From Bacillota bacterium (GTDB lineage: Bacteria > Bacillota > Clostridia > Lachnospirales > Lachnospiraceae): a stretch of DNA of 64,000 nt. The notes under the pieces were generated by a model. It ran no database searches. It saw only the letters and a program-made list of their open reading frames with translations, and was not told where the DNA came from. Each line of letters begins with the position of its first letter. The stretch's first letter is position 1. This document shows, one piece after another, positions 1 through 10,100 of this stretch. The DNA is taken from assembly GCA_023415635.1 (NCBI GenBank), contig JAEZJV010000040.1:186001-250000 (forward strand), given 5' to 3'. A program made the translations under genes and the position numbers.

Positions 1-542
1 TCTGAAAAGCTGATCCGGTAATTGGAGGCTACGCTCATTCCCGTCTGCCAGGCCAACAAATCGCTGGGGATGATAGGATTACCCCGAAATAGATAGACCA
101 GATAATTCAAAACTGCAGTCAGATAAATGACAATGGTATTGACAAATATCGTTCTTCTGATATTTCCGGTAAGGGCATAGATCAGAAAGGTAATCGCCAG
201 GTACCAGATTAGGTTATAGAAGCTGTATTTTTGAAACAACCTCATATTAAAATTACTAACCATCATTTCTACCATAAGGAAGGAAGAAATAGGCGTCAAA
301 AACAGCAGAAAGACTCCAAAACTGGTTTGGAGTCTTTCTATGTATTTTCGATCCTTGAGTTCCAGATGGTACCATACTGTCAGCAATACTCCAACAGCAG
401 CGTATCCGGCCATTTTTCCTGCCGATCCCTTGGTATGTACATAGCAACTGTATATCAGAAAGAACTCATACAGCAGCAGCAGATAGGCCGGAATGCTTTT
501 CTTACTCTTCCAATTTATTGTTATCGTCTGTCCGAACTTCAT
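1..542 (-). CDS. LTA synthase-like membrane protein, N-terminal part
   Basis: The gene runs off the left edge, so only the first 180 or so residues are present. The reading frame is open from an ATG at 540-542, preceded by an AAAGGGGC ribosome binding site. The visible part is almost all hydrophobic, with about four to five membrane segments, and ends in a stretch containing FRGNPIIPSDLLAWQTGMSV. That stretch resembles the last membrane helix and extracellular linker of clostridial lipoteichoic acid synthase / phosphoglycerol transferase (LtaS-like sulfatase fold) proteins. The catalytic domain would lie outside the window. The family transfers glycerol phosphate to membrane-anchored polymers outside the cell. 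Assignment is by resemblance of the N-terminal region only, so function is tentative. Confidence 0.6.
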   Translation of the reverse strand, partial: MKFGQTITINWKSKKSIPAYLLLLYEFFLIYSCYVHTKGSAGKMAGYAAVGVLLTVWYHLELKDRKYIERLQTSFGVFLLFLTPISSFLMVEMMVSNFNMRLFQKYSFYNLIWYLAITFLIYALTGNIRRTIFVNTIVIYLTAVLNYLVYLFRGNPIIPSDLLAWQTGMSVASNYRISFS

Positions 543-579
543 AGATGGATTTGCCCCTTTATCATTTTGCCCTTTCTCC

Positions 580-608
580 AATATATATAATTTGTCCGAT
601 TATGTCAA
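580..608 (-). promoter_or_regulatory. Sigma-A type promoter for the LTA synthase-like gene
   Basis: On the minus strand a perfect TTGACA (603-608) is followed by a 17-base spacer and TATATT (580-585). It lies about 40 bases before the start codon at 542, with no other gene between. Spacing and match are close to the vegetative consensus. Confidence 0.7.
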
Positions 609-708
609 TGAGTATCAGACTTTTTCATACATAAAAAGGAGAAAACTCCCATCACACAGCTATGCCCTCGAACCTACCCGATATGAATAATGGTTTACTG
701 TTATGCCT

Positions 709-1122
709 TCAGCGTTTTTGATAAAGAGTCCGAAGCTGATTGATTTGAGCTTCAGTCAATCTGTCTGTAGGTGAATTCAATCCACAGGTATCTCTGTTCT
801 CAACAATCAGCACGGTGGCTTCCCGATCCAGTGTGTGTGTATGCCAGGTGCCCTTCTTTACATTATATAATTGCAATGGTTCCATGGCTATCGTATCTAC
901 CTCCGTAATGACGTCCTGATTACCTCCTGTAAATAACGTACAATTGCCTTCCAGAAGGACAAATACCTCATCTGTTTCATCATGCTTTTGCATGGTGTTC
1001 AGATTTTGAATCTCCAGTTCTTCACAATATCTCAATATTGCTACACGCCATGTCCCATAATCAATCATCGGTAAATAACCTTCACCCTGATATGAGCTCA
1101 CCTCAATAAATTCCTTCTTCAT
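709..1122 (-). CDS. Small cupin-fold protein
   Basis: This 137-residue protein is a single cupin barrel. An HDETDEVFVLLEG stretch (about residues 46-58) gives a metal-ligand-like H-x-E pattern, and a GTWHTH stretch (about 91-96) gives the second histidine set. Small cupins of this kind are sugar isomerases, sensor proteins or of unknown use. It is the last gene of the beta-glucan operon, 38 bases after the GH94 gene, and no promoter is evident between them. A role in sugar metabolism is inferred from position only. The C-terminal tail after the barrel is helical and has no recognisable motif. Confidence 0.6.
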   Translation of the reverse strand: MKKEFIEVSSYQGEGYLPMIDYGTWRVAILRYCEELEIQNLNTMQKHDETDEVFVLLEGNCTLFTGGNQDVITEVDTIAMEPLQLYNVKKGTWHTHTLDREATVLIVENRDTCGLNSPTDRLTEAQINQLRTLYQKR

Positions 1123-1160
1123 AATTTCTCCTATTTCTGTACATGATTTTCAACAGTCTC

Positions 1161-3860
1161 CTATATTAAATCCACCAGAATTATATGCTCCCGATTCTGA
1201 TCCAGTGCTTTGATATACTCTCTGGCGATATACCCTGTGTCTTCCGATTCTTCATATTTCACACCATCAATGGTAATACCTCCTACACGATAGGTCCCCT
1301 GCTCCTTGACCGCTTCATTATGATATACAATCTTCAGGCTGCGATCAGCAAAAATCAATGCAACACCAGCCTGACGACGGCTATCAAACTGTTCCGCCAT
1401 AAGCTTAGGTTCCAGTTTCAGATTACCCATATCTCCCTTGATACCGAACATCTCCGTCAGTACCGTCAGCAGGAGCCAGCTTGCAGAGCCGGTAAGGTAA
1501 TGGTAGAGACCTCTCCCGTTATCTCCAAAGTATTCCGGAATACCTGGATAAATTCTGCTTTTTGTAAAATTGCTGCAATGTTCATATAAGGTACGTATTG
1601 CCCTATAGCCCTCACGAGCAAAGCCTTGCTTGTAAAGTGCATTCGCATACATAATTGCCATATGAGCAAACACGGCACCGTTCTCTTTATGACCGTACGC
1701 AAAGCCAAACATCCTTCCAAGGTCTTCCTTTACTTCCCCAAAATTCGTATTTAGCCTATAGCCTCCGACCGCTTCGTCATACAGATAAGCATCTGCTGCC
1801 TTTATAATCTCTTCTATTTGTTCCCGTGTGGCAGTACCCGACATAATTGCAAAGACTTGTCCTGTCAGTATCATTCTGACACCCTGTTCAAAGTCTCCCT
1901 CCACCCTGCGGCCATGATTATCATAATAACCGTTGTACCAGGAAAAACCGTCCCGATTGGTAAGCCATTCTGTACCTCTGATATGTTCCCGTATCCAGGC
2001 CGCCTTCTTCCTGAGGTTATCTGCCAGTTCTTCGTAGGGAATCTCAAACGTTTCTCCCGAAATATTGCTGCGTATGTTATTACAATAGCTTCTTAATAGT
2101 TTCTGCTTTTCACTTACATTCTCATAAAGAGCCAAGCTGTCCGTAAGTAAAAGCTCCAGCTCACGTAACAGAGACAGTTTACGGTTTCCCGCTTCACCAA
2201 GCTTAACTACCAGCTCAGCCAGCTGTTCAAGATTACTTCCATATAAAGCTGTAAATGCAACACTTTCACCACGTTCCTTTGCCATATCAAGGGCATCGTT
2301 CCAGTCCGCTCCGCGGAGTCTGATGTGGTTATGTTCACCCACATCGAAAAAGGCTGTCAAATTCTCAATCAGAATATGCTCTAGGATGCTACCCTGATAC
2401 TCTCTACCATCCTTTGTTCTGACACGGTTCCCGTTCTCCGGCTTCCAGAGCGTGTCCTTCTCTTCTCCTCTGACAGCCTGGGGATCCTTAAAATAATAAT
2501 TCTCCTGCAGCAAAACTTCCATGTCGCCGCTTTGTTCAATATATAATTTTGTAGTTATAAAAGGCCATACTCCGTGATCCATCCAGACTCTGGTAATATT
2601 GTTCCGATCAGAAATAAATTCTCCCTGTCCCAAACCGATGATGGTTGCATTGGTACCATCCATTCGGACTCCACCGTAATTACTGATCAACATCTCCTTC
2701 ACACCGGTGGGATTCATGATCAATAGCGCCAGACAGTCCTGCCAAAGATCACGCCATCCTCTGCCACCCCTGCCATAATCATGATGAGGCAGAAACGAAC
2801 AGCCGTAGATTCTTCGCAGCATCGGTTGAAAATTAATCCAATGCATCCAGGCATCAAATTCATCCGAATCGGTATGAAAGGAAACATTGATTTTCTCCTT
2901 CCAATAGGCTTTGGTAGTCTCCAGGGCTTCCTCACAGGCTGCCGCAGTCATGTATTTCTTCACTGACTCGGACAATTGCTTAACGGAGCTGCCATATCCG
3001 AGAATAAGAATATAGGTTTTCTTCTCCCCAGGCGCCAACGAGGTCTGCCGGAAACTGATACCGCCCATAGCTTCATACCCATTTATCATCGTACCGGCAC
3101 TTACCGGTTCACTATTTGTCAGAATTGCTTTTGGATTTTCAAAGGAACCTCCTTCTCCGATAAATTCTTCTACTACCGGATAAAATCCAACCGGTGCGCT
3201 GCCATCTCCTTCACTACCGAATACTCCGTATACCACGGTATTCTTCTGATGCCCACGCTCGTCAAAGGTCAAGGTCGGATTAAGACTCACACCGTATTCG
3301 GTGGTTTCGATACGATGAAGAAGAGAGGTCACATTACGGTGGTCCCTGATATTATCGGCAGAACGACCGTAGAGTGGTATCGCAGCCACTGGTTCGACAG
3401 TAAGTGTCTGATTGCCGATATTTTCCAAGGTAACCATCATAAGCTCAACTTTATCCTTGGTGCAGGGTACGAAGGAGGTGATATCCGATAGGATACCGTA
3501 TTTTTCATTACGGCGCGTCATTTTATGCCACATCACTCCGGCAGTCAGCTTTGTCTCCTCCTTCTCAGAGGTAAAAAGCTTTGCTTCCTGCGCAGCGGAC
3601 CTTCCTGTTGCAGACCAGGCTCCCCCATCCTGTAGTCTGCACCAGAAATTCCTGCTGGATTTACTATTATGCAAATCCTCACTGCTGACCGGTGTCAGCA
3701 AAAAGGTATTTTGCCCCATTTTGCTGTCGCCTCCGAGCATTGGTGTAACGCTGCTCATAACACCGCTTTCATTTGCAATCGGAAAATATAGGTAGTTTGT
3801 CAATTCAGGATTCTCTAATTCAAATACTCCCTTTTCCTCTAAATATCTGTACCCTTTCAT
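1161..3860 (-). CDS. GH94 family beta-glucoside phosphorylase
   Basis: At 899 residues this matches the length of laminaribiose/cellobiose/cellodextrin phosphorylases of glycoside hydrolase family 94. These cytoplasmic enzymes split beta-glucosides with phosphate to give alpha-glucose 1-phosphate. It has an N-terminal beta-sandwich (about 1-300) and an alpha/alpha-barrel with the family signatures GWRDLWQD (368-375), GVRMDGTNATIIG (397-409) and GADWND (517-522). The last carries the catalytic aspartate. Its ATG directly follows the GH2 stop codon, and the GGAGG ribosome binding site lies inside the end of the GH2 gene, so the two are translationally coupled. The acceptor linkage cannot be read from sequence; the GH30/GH161-type neighbours favour beta-1,3- or beta-1,6-glucosides. 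Confidence 0.85.
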   Translation of the reverse strand: MKGYRYLEEKGVFELENPELTNYLYFPIANESGVMSSVTPMLGGDSKMGQNTFLLTPVSSEDLHNSKSSRNFWCRLQDGGAWSATGRSAAQEAKLFTSEKEETKLTAGVMWHKMTRRNEKYGILSDITSFVPCTKDKVELMMVTLENIGNQTLTVEPVAAIPLYGRSADNIRDHRNVTSLLHRIETTEYGVSLNPTLTFDERGHQKNTVVYGVFGSEGDGSAPVGFYPVVEEFIGEGGSFENPKAILTNSEPVSAGTMINGYEAMGGISFRQTSLAPGEKKTYILILGYGSSVKQLSESVKKYMTAAACEEALETTKAYWKEKINVSFHTDSDEFDAWMHWINFQPMLRRIYGCSFLPHHDYGRGGRGWRDLWQDCLALLIMNPTGVKEMLISNYGGVRMDGTNATIIGLGQGEFISDRNNITRVWMDHGVWPFITTKLYIEQSGDMEVLLQENYYFKDPQAVRGEEKDTLWKPENGNRVRTKDGREYQGSILEHILIENLTAFFDVGEHNHIRLRGADWNDALDMAKERGESVAFTALYGSNLEQLAELVVKLGEAGNRKLSLLRELELLLTDSLALYENVSEKQKLLRSYCNNIRSNISGETFEIPYEELADNLRKKAAWIREHIRGTEWLTNRDGFSWYNGYYDNHGRRVEGDFEQGVRMILTGQVFAIMSGTATREQIEEIIKAADAYLYDEAVGGYRLNTNFGEVKEDLGRMFGFAYGHKENGAVFAHMAIMYANALYKQGFAREGYRAIRTLYEHCSNFTKSRIYPGIPEYFGDNGRGLYHYLTGSASWLLLTVLTEMFGIKGDMGNLKLEPKLMAEQFDSRRQAGVALIFADRSLKIVYHNEAVKEQGTYRVGGITIDGVKYEESEDTGYIAREYIKALDQNREHIILVDLI

Positions 3861-5654
3861 CTATAACCTCCATTCAATGTCACTGATACTATCGACTTTA
3901 CATATCTCTCTGTCATAGGTAAGAAGTCCATTCACCTCGTCCTCAACATCGGTCAGCTGGGTATAAACCACAGCACTAAGACCAGCCCTAACCAACTCGG
4001 TCAGCTCTTCCCTGAAAAGCTTTTGATAGGCGTCGTTTAACTCCCTGTCTGTTTTGTAAATCTTATATCCGTATATCTTTCGGGAAAAGGAATGCTCCTT
4101 TATATAGCAGGCATACCCTCCGATTTCCGAAAAAATCACCGGCCTATTCCTGCGGTGAACCTTCAGAGGATGGAAGTAATTATGAATGCTTTCAAAATCT
4201 CCTATCCGCTGGTCAAACCAGCCACTGGCATGATCAATCAGTCTAGTGGAATCCAGTTCCTTAATCAATCGATATGCTTCCTTAGCATCAAACTGTCCCC
4301 AGCCTTCGTTGAAGGGAACCCAGCAGGCAATACAGGGACAATTATATAGCAGCTCGACCGTTTCCTTACACTCCATGCTCCATTCCCATCTGCCCTGTTC
4401 CGAACTTCGACCGAACAGCCCATAACGCTTATCATTTATCCTGGCAGCCAGCTTAGGAAATATAGTCGGTAAGTAGCTCACCAGGAGAAGGCTGTAGGCC
4501 TCCCCTCCATTCACCATGTCCTGCCATACGATAACACCCAATCTGTCGCAATGGTAATACCAACGCAGGGGCTCTATCTTGATATGCTTTCGAAGCATAT
4601 TGTATCCCAGTCTTTTCGCCATGGTAATATCATAAATCATGGCTTCGTCACTCGGTGGTGTATAGAGTCCGTCCGGCCAGTAGCCCTGATCCAAAAGCCC
4701 GTTCTGAAAATAAGGGTTTCCGTTCAAAAAAATCCGAAGTCTTCCATCCGCATCGGGTTGAATTGAAAAGTCCCGCATGGCAAAATAACTCTCAATCCGG
4801 TCTTCCTCTACAATCACCGTAAGCTCATACAGAAAAGGGTCCTCGGGACTCCAATAGCGGATATGATCCAGCTTAACCGTAATGGATGGCTGGTCGGAGG
4901 ATACCGAATTTATACTTCGTCCCTGTTCTTTGACCACAACCTGATAGAGATGTTTTTTGCGGTATTGCTCATTCATACTGATCTGAATATCTAATTCACC
5001 CTTTACTATATCCGGAGTCAGCTTCAAAGAAGTAATATAATTATCTGAAACCCATTCATACCATACCGTCTGCCAGATACCGCTCTGTGCTGTATAGAAC
5101 ATGCCTCCCCTGTTAAGCATCTGTTTACCCCTGCTATGATAAGAGGTATCGCTGACATCGATCACCTTCAGCGTTAGAATATTATCTCCCTCTTCAATAT
5201 CCTTAGTAATGTCTACGGAAAATGGTAGATATCCTCCTATATGCTCCGCCACCTTCTGTTCACCCAGAAATACCTCGCAGCTCTGGTCAACAGCTCCAAA
5301 ATGCAGAATTAGACGTTTACCGGGATATTTATGCTCCACCGGCAGAACCCGCCGATACCATAGGATTTCATCAGGCTTTAGCTGACGGTTGACCCCTGAC
5401 AATACACTTTCCGGTGAGAATGGAACCAGTATCTGTCCGTCAAACCGTTCCGGTTTCCCCACCGTTGATGTAATAGCATAATCCCAGTAGCCGTTTAGGA
5501 TCGTATAGTTATCTCTTTGCAGCTGTGGCCTCGGATATTCTGTGAGAACCTTCCCGGGATCAAGTTCCCTGCCCCATCTGGTAGTAAGCTGATTATTATC
5601 ACCCTGTTCCTTCTCTTTGAACCATAAGGTTCTTACCGCTTCCTTCAGATTCAT
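3861..5654 (-). CDS. GH2 family glycoside hydrolase
   Basis: This 597-residue protein has the GH2 layout: a jelly-roll sugar-binding domain (about 40-195), an Ig-like domain (about 205-300) and a TIM barrel to the end. The acid/base glutamate is in VPFNEGWGQF (E450) and the nucleophile is probably E510 in VIFSEIGGY. The GVIVWQDM segment before the barrel core is typical. It lacks the extra C-terminal domains of LacZ-type enzymes. There is no signal peptide, so it should act in the cytoplasm on short imported oligosaccharides. It lies 74 bases after the GH30 gene and abuts the GH94 gene. Whether it is a beta-glucosidase, beta-galactosidase or beta-glucuronidase cannot be decided from the sequence; the operon suggests a beta-glucan side branch. 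Confidence 0.8.
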   Translation of the reverse strand: MNLKEAVRTLWFKEKEQGDNNQLTTRWGRELDPGKVLTEYPRPQLQRDNYTILNGYWDYAITSTVGKPERFDGQILVPFSPESVLSGVNRQLKPDEILWYRRVLPVEHKYPGKRLILHFGAVDQSCEVFLGEQKVAEHIGGYLPFSVDITKDIEEGDNILTLKVIDVSDTSYHSRGKQMLNRGGMFYTAQSGIWQTVWYEWVSDNYITSLKLTPDIVKGELDIQISMNEQYRKKHLYQVVVKEQGRSINSVSSDQPSITVKLDHIRYWSPEDPFLYELTVIVEEDRIESYFAMRDFSIQPDADGRLRIFLNGNPYFQNGLLDQGYWPDGLYTPPSDEAMIYDITMAKRLGYNMLRKHIKIEPLRWYYHCDRLGVIVWQDMVNGGEAYSLLLVSYLPTIFPKLAARINDKRYGLFGRSSEQGRWEWSMECKETVELLYNCPCIACWVPFNEGWGQFDAKEAYRLIKELDSTRLIDHASGWFDQRIGDFESIHNYFHPLKVHRRNRPVIFSEIGGYACYIKEHSFSRKIYGYKIYKTDRELNDAYQKLFREELTELVRAGLSAVVYTQLTDVEDEVNGLLTYDREICKVDSISDIEWRL

Positions 5655-5728
5655 GCCATTACCCCCAATGCAGTAATTTACTATACCTTATATTATACAA
5701 TGACCCTTTTCCCTATTCCCATTGGTTT

Positions 5729-7072
5729 TTAATACTCACCGAAGGGGATCATCAAGGTTACGATTGCACTTTTAGCAATGTTTATCTCAATCAATTTACC
5801 CTTCAAACGGATTACAACCGGAATATCCTTGGTGGTCCTGTTTAATGCTGTCATTACGATACTTTTGTCGGTATTGAGAAACGCTGTCGCCTCCAGCTCA
5901 AAGCTATACTTGGTTAAGCCAATTCTTTTTGCGCCGGGAAGGATGTACCTGCTGAAGTGTCCAATGTAATCATAGGATAAGTTCGTCCGGAAGATTCCCT
6001 TTTCTGTATCCACCATGATTGGAGCATCGCAATGGTTACCGACATGATTAGGGCCTCCCTTCTCATCCAAAAAAAGGTTCCAATCAATAAAAGCATTCAT
6101 GCCGTTATTTAGGTCACCAAGAATATCATGGGCATACATCTGAGCATTTTCGAGCTGGTTTGTACCGAAACGGCTGTATTCCACGCAGCCCTCAGTGAAA
6201 ATCAGCTCTTTGGAGGGAAATGCTTCCTGCGTCAAATTGATTGCTTCAAAATGATCACCGGTATACCAATGGAATGCTACTCCGGATACCATGACATCCG
6301 TTATATCGTCAATGATTGCCTTAGCACGTTCATACATGAGCTCCTTGTTATGGTCCCAGATCAAAAGCTTGATATGTCTCAAATTATGTTCTACAAGTGC
6401 AGGGTAGAGATAATCCCGCAAAAATTCCTTCTCTTCCTCTGCGCTGTAAATGCAAGAATCCCAGGTTTGAACTGCTGCAGGCTCATTCTGAATCGTAATT
6501 CTTTGAACCTGGTATCCGTTTTTCTCATATTCTTTAATATAACGGCAAATATATTCTGCCCAGAACCTACGGTATTCCGGTTTCAGCCTGCCTCCGTGAA
6601 GCTTATCATTGTTGGTTTTCATAAATGCTGGAGGTGACCAGGGGCTCAGCATTATCTCGATGTTTCCGCCAGCCTTTTCCTTCACAGCCTTCAATAGGGG
6701 AAAGATATACTGTTCGTCCCTGGCGAGGGTAAAGGAAATCATATCTTTATCCATCGGATCTGTCATTGCAGAATAAACACCAAGGGAAAAATCGCAGCTG
6801 TCAATATGGCTTCTGACCATGCAATAGCGATTACCCTTTTCTCCGTAATAGCACTCAACAGCTTTCTCCTGTTGTTCCTTAGAAAGCTTTGAATATGCAT
6901 ATCCCGCCGCTTCTGTCACTGCTCCGCCAAAGCCGAGGAAGGTCTGATAAGTAAGCTCCGGATAGAGGTTGACCACTTTGTTCTCAACCCCCTTTACCTC
7001 TCTGGACGCCTGATAGTGCTGCGTTACTATTTTCTTTTCTCCATTTTCATATAAGGTTGTAATAAGCTCCAT
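5729..7072 (-). CDS. GH30 family glycoside hydrolase
   Basis: This 447-residue enzyme resembles the glucosylceramidase/beta-1,6-glucanase branch of GH30. It begins with the conserved TYQTFLGFGGAVTEA (about 41-55), carries the acid/base E197 in TIQNEP and the nucleophile E294 in IFTEGC, and ends in the small beta-sandwich expected for the family. No signal peptide is visible, which is unusual for polymer-degrading GH30 enzymes and suggests action on imported oligosaccharides. An AGGAGG ribosome binding site sits just before the ATG. Placed between a large phosphorylase and a GH2 enzyme, it probably trims beta-1,6- or beta-1,3-linked gluco-oligosaccharides. Exact specificity is inferred. Confidence 0.85.
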   Translation of the reverse strand: MELITTLYENGEKKIVTQHYQASREVKGVENKVVNLYPELTYQTFLGFGGAVTEAAGYAYSKLSKEQQEKAVECYYGEKGNRYCMVRSHIDSCDFSLGVYSAMTDPMDKDMISFTLARDEQYIFPLLKAVKEKAGGNIEIMLSPWSPPAFMKTNNDKLHGGRLKPEYRRFWAEYICRYIKEYEKNGYQVQRITIQNEPAAVQTWDSCIYSAEEEKEFLRDYLYPALVEHNLRHIKLLIWDHNKELMYERAKAIIDDITDVMVSGVAFHWYTGDHFEAINLTQEAFPSKELIFTEGCVEYSRFGTNQLENAQMYAHDILGDLNNGMNAFIDWNLFLDEKGGPNHVGNHCDAPIMVDTEKGIFRTNLSYDYIGHFSRYILPGAKRIGLTKYSFELEATAFLNTDKSIVMTALNRTTKDIPVVIRLKGKLIEINIAKSAIVTLMIPFGEY

Positions 7073-7129
7073 ATAACCTCCTAAAAGTCATAAAATTGCG
7101 ATATCTGAATTGAAGGAATTTATCTCTTT

Positions 7130-10100
7130 CTACTCCATCCATATCTCTATATTCTTTACTCTGCCCTCCCGTACTCCTTCTGCGGCAGCACCGCTTAAGG
7201 TATCTCCTTCCACTATGACACCGGTATCGGGTAGAATTATTCTTTTGATCCTAGCTGCACCTACGCCGTATGTAGCTTTTCGTTCAGGATTATGATAGGT
7301 CACCCTACAGCTGGAAAGCAGCATAAAGGAGACTTCATTATTGTCATCGAACATAAAATCTGCCAGCTTCGGTTCAAAATGAAGCTTCAGCTCCTCCTGC
7401 TCATAGGTGAATACCCGCTTCCCGATAAACATCTCAATCCATATAGAAATTGCCTCCGTGGTAGATCCGGATAACCGGGCTACATAGCCTCTTCCGTGGA
7501 TAGCCTCATTGGGATTTTCACTGGAAGCAAGGAAGGAGGAGTTTTCTAGAATGCTTCTTCCGTATTCCCTCGGATCCCGAAAAACCACCATGCATTGCTT
7601 CATATCCGCATAAAATTGTTCATATAATCCTGATCGCAGCATAGCTAGCAGATATTTATATTCCATATGAAGAAAAATACTCTCCCTTTCCAGCCAACCC
7701 GGGGTAAACACATGGATTCTGCCGTTCTCCATGGAAATATGTTCAATGGGTACACTGGTTTTATACATACCCAGCTTCCTATCGTACAGCCTGCTGCTTC
7801 TGACATTACGATAAAGCATTTCTGCCTGCTCTTTATCCCTTAAAATTGCAAGCATTTTTGTCGGTCCCTCTAAGAATGAGGGCAGGGGCACAACCTCAAA
7901 GGCTTTCACCTTGACCTTCGGTAGGCCGTAGTCGCTGATAACCTGCTGCCCTTTCTCATCCATAATCGGTTCCATTTCCGTTGCCCTGTATGTAAAGTAG
8001 GTCGGTACAATACCGTCTCCGTATCCACAGGCTTTCTCAATGCCTTCCTCAAGCTTAACAAGAAATGCGTCCAGCATATTCTTCAGCTTAAGAGTAGGAA
8101 TATCACGTATCTCATCTTGGGCAGTGAACCTTACCTTCTCGAAAAAGTTCTCCCGAAGCTCCGTTACCCTATCCCAATAGATAAAATCTGACCAGTGCTG
8201 CTCTCTGGAAATAATCAGAGTATCATAAACCTCTGTGAGGAAATCCGCAAGCTCAGAAGGTAGTCCGACCTGATCTGTAAGCAGAATTCTGTCTCTCAGG
8301 AAAATCAGCATTCTTTTTAGCTCAAAAGTCTCCGCCATCCCGCTGCCAAAAAGTCCTGGTAATCCGTTCATCGCATCATTCCAGCCAGGTTTGCCGCCTT
8401 CCATCTCCACTCCCATACCGTATGGATCAAGAGAAGAGAATTTATTAACCGTCAACGTCAGCAGCTTACCTGCCAGAGTTGTCTTTATATGTTCACCCAT
8501 GGAATTCCTTTTCCAGTTAGTTCCCTTTTCATCAAAATCATTTTTTGCAAGCTTCTCCTCATCATGAATCAAAGCACCGTATTGTCTGGCCTCCTGCTTC
8601 TTATTCAACACATATTTTTCACTGCGGGGAAGTACTCTTGCCGGACTGTCATAGAACCGATAGGAGCCGTCTTCGAATAGCAGTTCCTTCTCCCGCTCCG
8701 GAAAGATACTTAGGTAGTTCTCTATCAGATCTAAATTGTACTCCCAGTGATCGCTCCAATAACCCTCAACAAAGCCTGCTTCAATGTTCTGGTCACACAG
8801 AGAAAGCAGTTTTTCGAGGAATTCCTCTTCCTCAATGGCAAGGTCTATCTTGTTTATGGTAATACAATTTGATATCTGACCGGGTGTAAAGTTTTTGTCA
8901 ATCAGCTTTTTCAATCTGTCCTGCTTATTGACCACCTTCTCCAGTATGAGCTGCTCTGCCTCCCTATAACTGTCTTGTCTGACTCGGAAGGTAGAAGGTC
9001 TAACCTCCAATGGATTATATCCATCCATTTGTATCAGTTCATAAAAGGTTTTTACGTTAAAATCCCCGATTTCCGGATGGAAAAATACATCATTTCGCCG
9101 GTTCTGATTCACATCGCGAAAATTACCGTTCCCCTGAGAATAGTATTCTCCGGCAATGGAGAAGAAGTTATAATCCCGTTCGGGATCACCGTGTTTGCGG
9201 CTGAACAGATGAATTACAGATTTCTTTCCATCCTTTCCTAATACGAAGGGATAGCCTCCGCGAAGAAAATTATCCAGATAATTCTGTTCCATGTATTGAT
9301 CGAACACGGGCAGACCCGTATGAGACCTGATGTCTGCCGTTAGCTCTTCTACTAATTCCTCAGCCATTGCTTCGTTTCGTCGGAGAAAGCCTGAGCTGCA
9401 GAATTCTTCCGCTTTACTGTTTACCTGCTCTATTGCTCCTGCAAAGCCCGTCATAGAGAAAAACTCTTCTGATTTATTCGGCTGAAGCTCGAGTCTTATG
9501 GGTGTAAAGCCGCAGGGTACCTTGTTGTAGAAGCACTGCTTCTTCTCCATTACTCCCTTGAGGGATGCTCGTTCAAAAACCACCGGATGAAGCAGGGAGG
9601 TGTCATAGTCAAAAATTACTTCAGCATCGTAAATTACAGGTTGAAGTTTTCCATTCCAAACTGCTAGATAATAATAGCCTCCTTCCACCTCTGATACCTC
9701 TGCAGAATCATCACCGGAAGCACGCATCGTATAATAGGGAATACCAAACTCTATATTCTTAACCTCAGTCCAGCTTTTCATAAGGTTTGACATCTCCTTG
9801 AATTGGCTGTTCTGAATTCCGTAAGGAATAATCTTTGGCAAACCATCCAAAAGCTCCAGCTCCTTCACCTCTGTGTCCAGGTTCTCAATTGTAACCTTTC
9901 TTACCAAGGCCCCGATGCTGTTATTCGGCAGAACAAAATATTTAACGGTAATTCTGATTCCGTATCTATGATTGGTCTCTACTATCCAGAAGCTGTTCTT
10001 TCGAATATAAAAATCTCTTTGGGCCTTGTCATCCATGGTATTGAAGGGCTCAAAATAATGTCCGTTGCAACGTACTAAGGTTCGAAACCCCTTTACAGAA

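Noticed and set aside
231..590. A 119-codon plus-strand frame near the left end
   Set aside because: It is antisense to the LTA synthase-like reading frame, which has membrane helices, a family motif, a ribosome binding site and a promoter.
2976..3491. Long plus-strand frames inside the GH94, GH30, GH161-type and SGNH genes (for example 2976-3491, 6128-6637, 13018-13572)
   Set aside because: They lie antisense to strongly supported enzymes, have no ribosome binding sites and no recognisable motifs, and are explained as shadows of codon use on the other strand.
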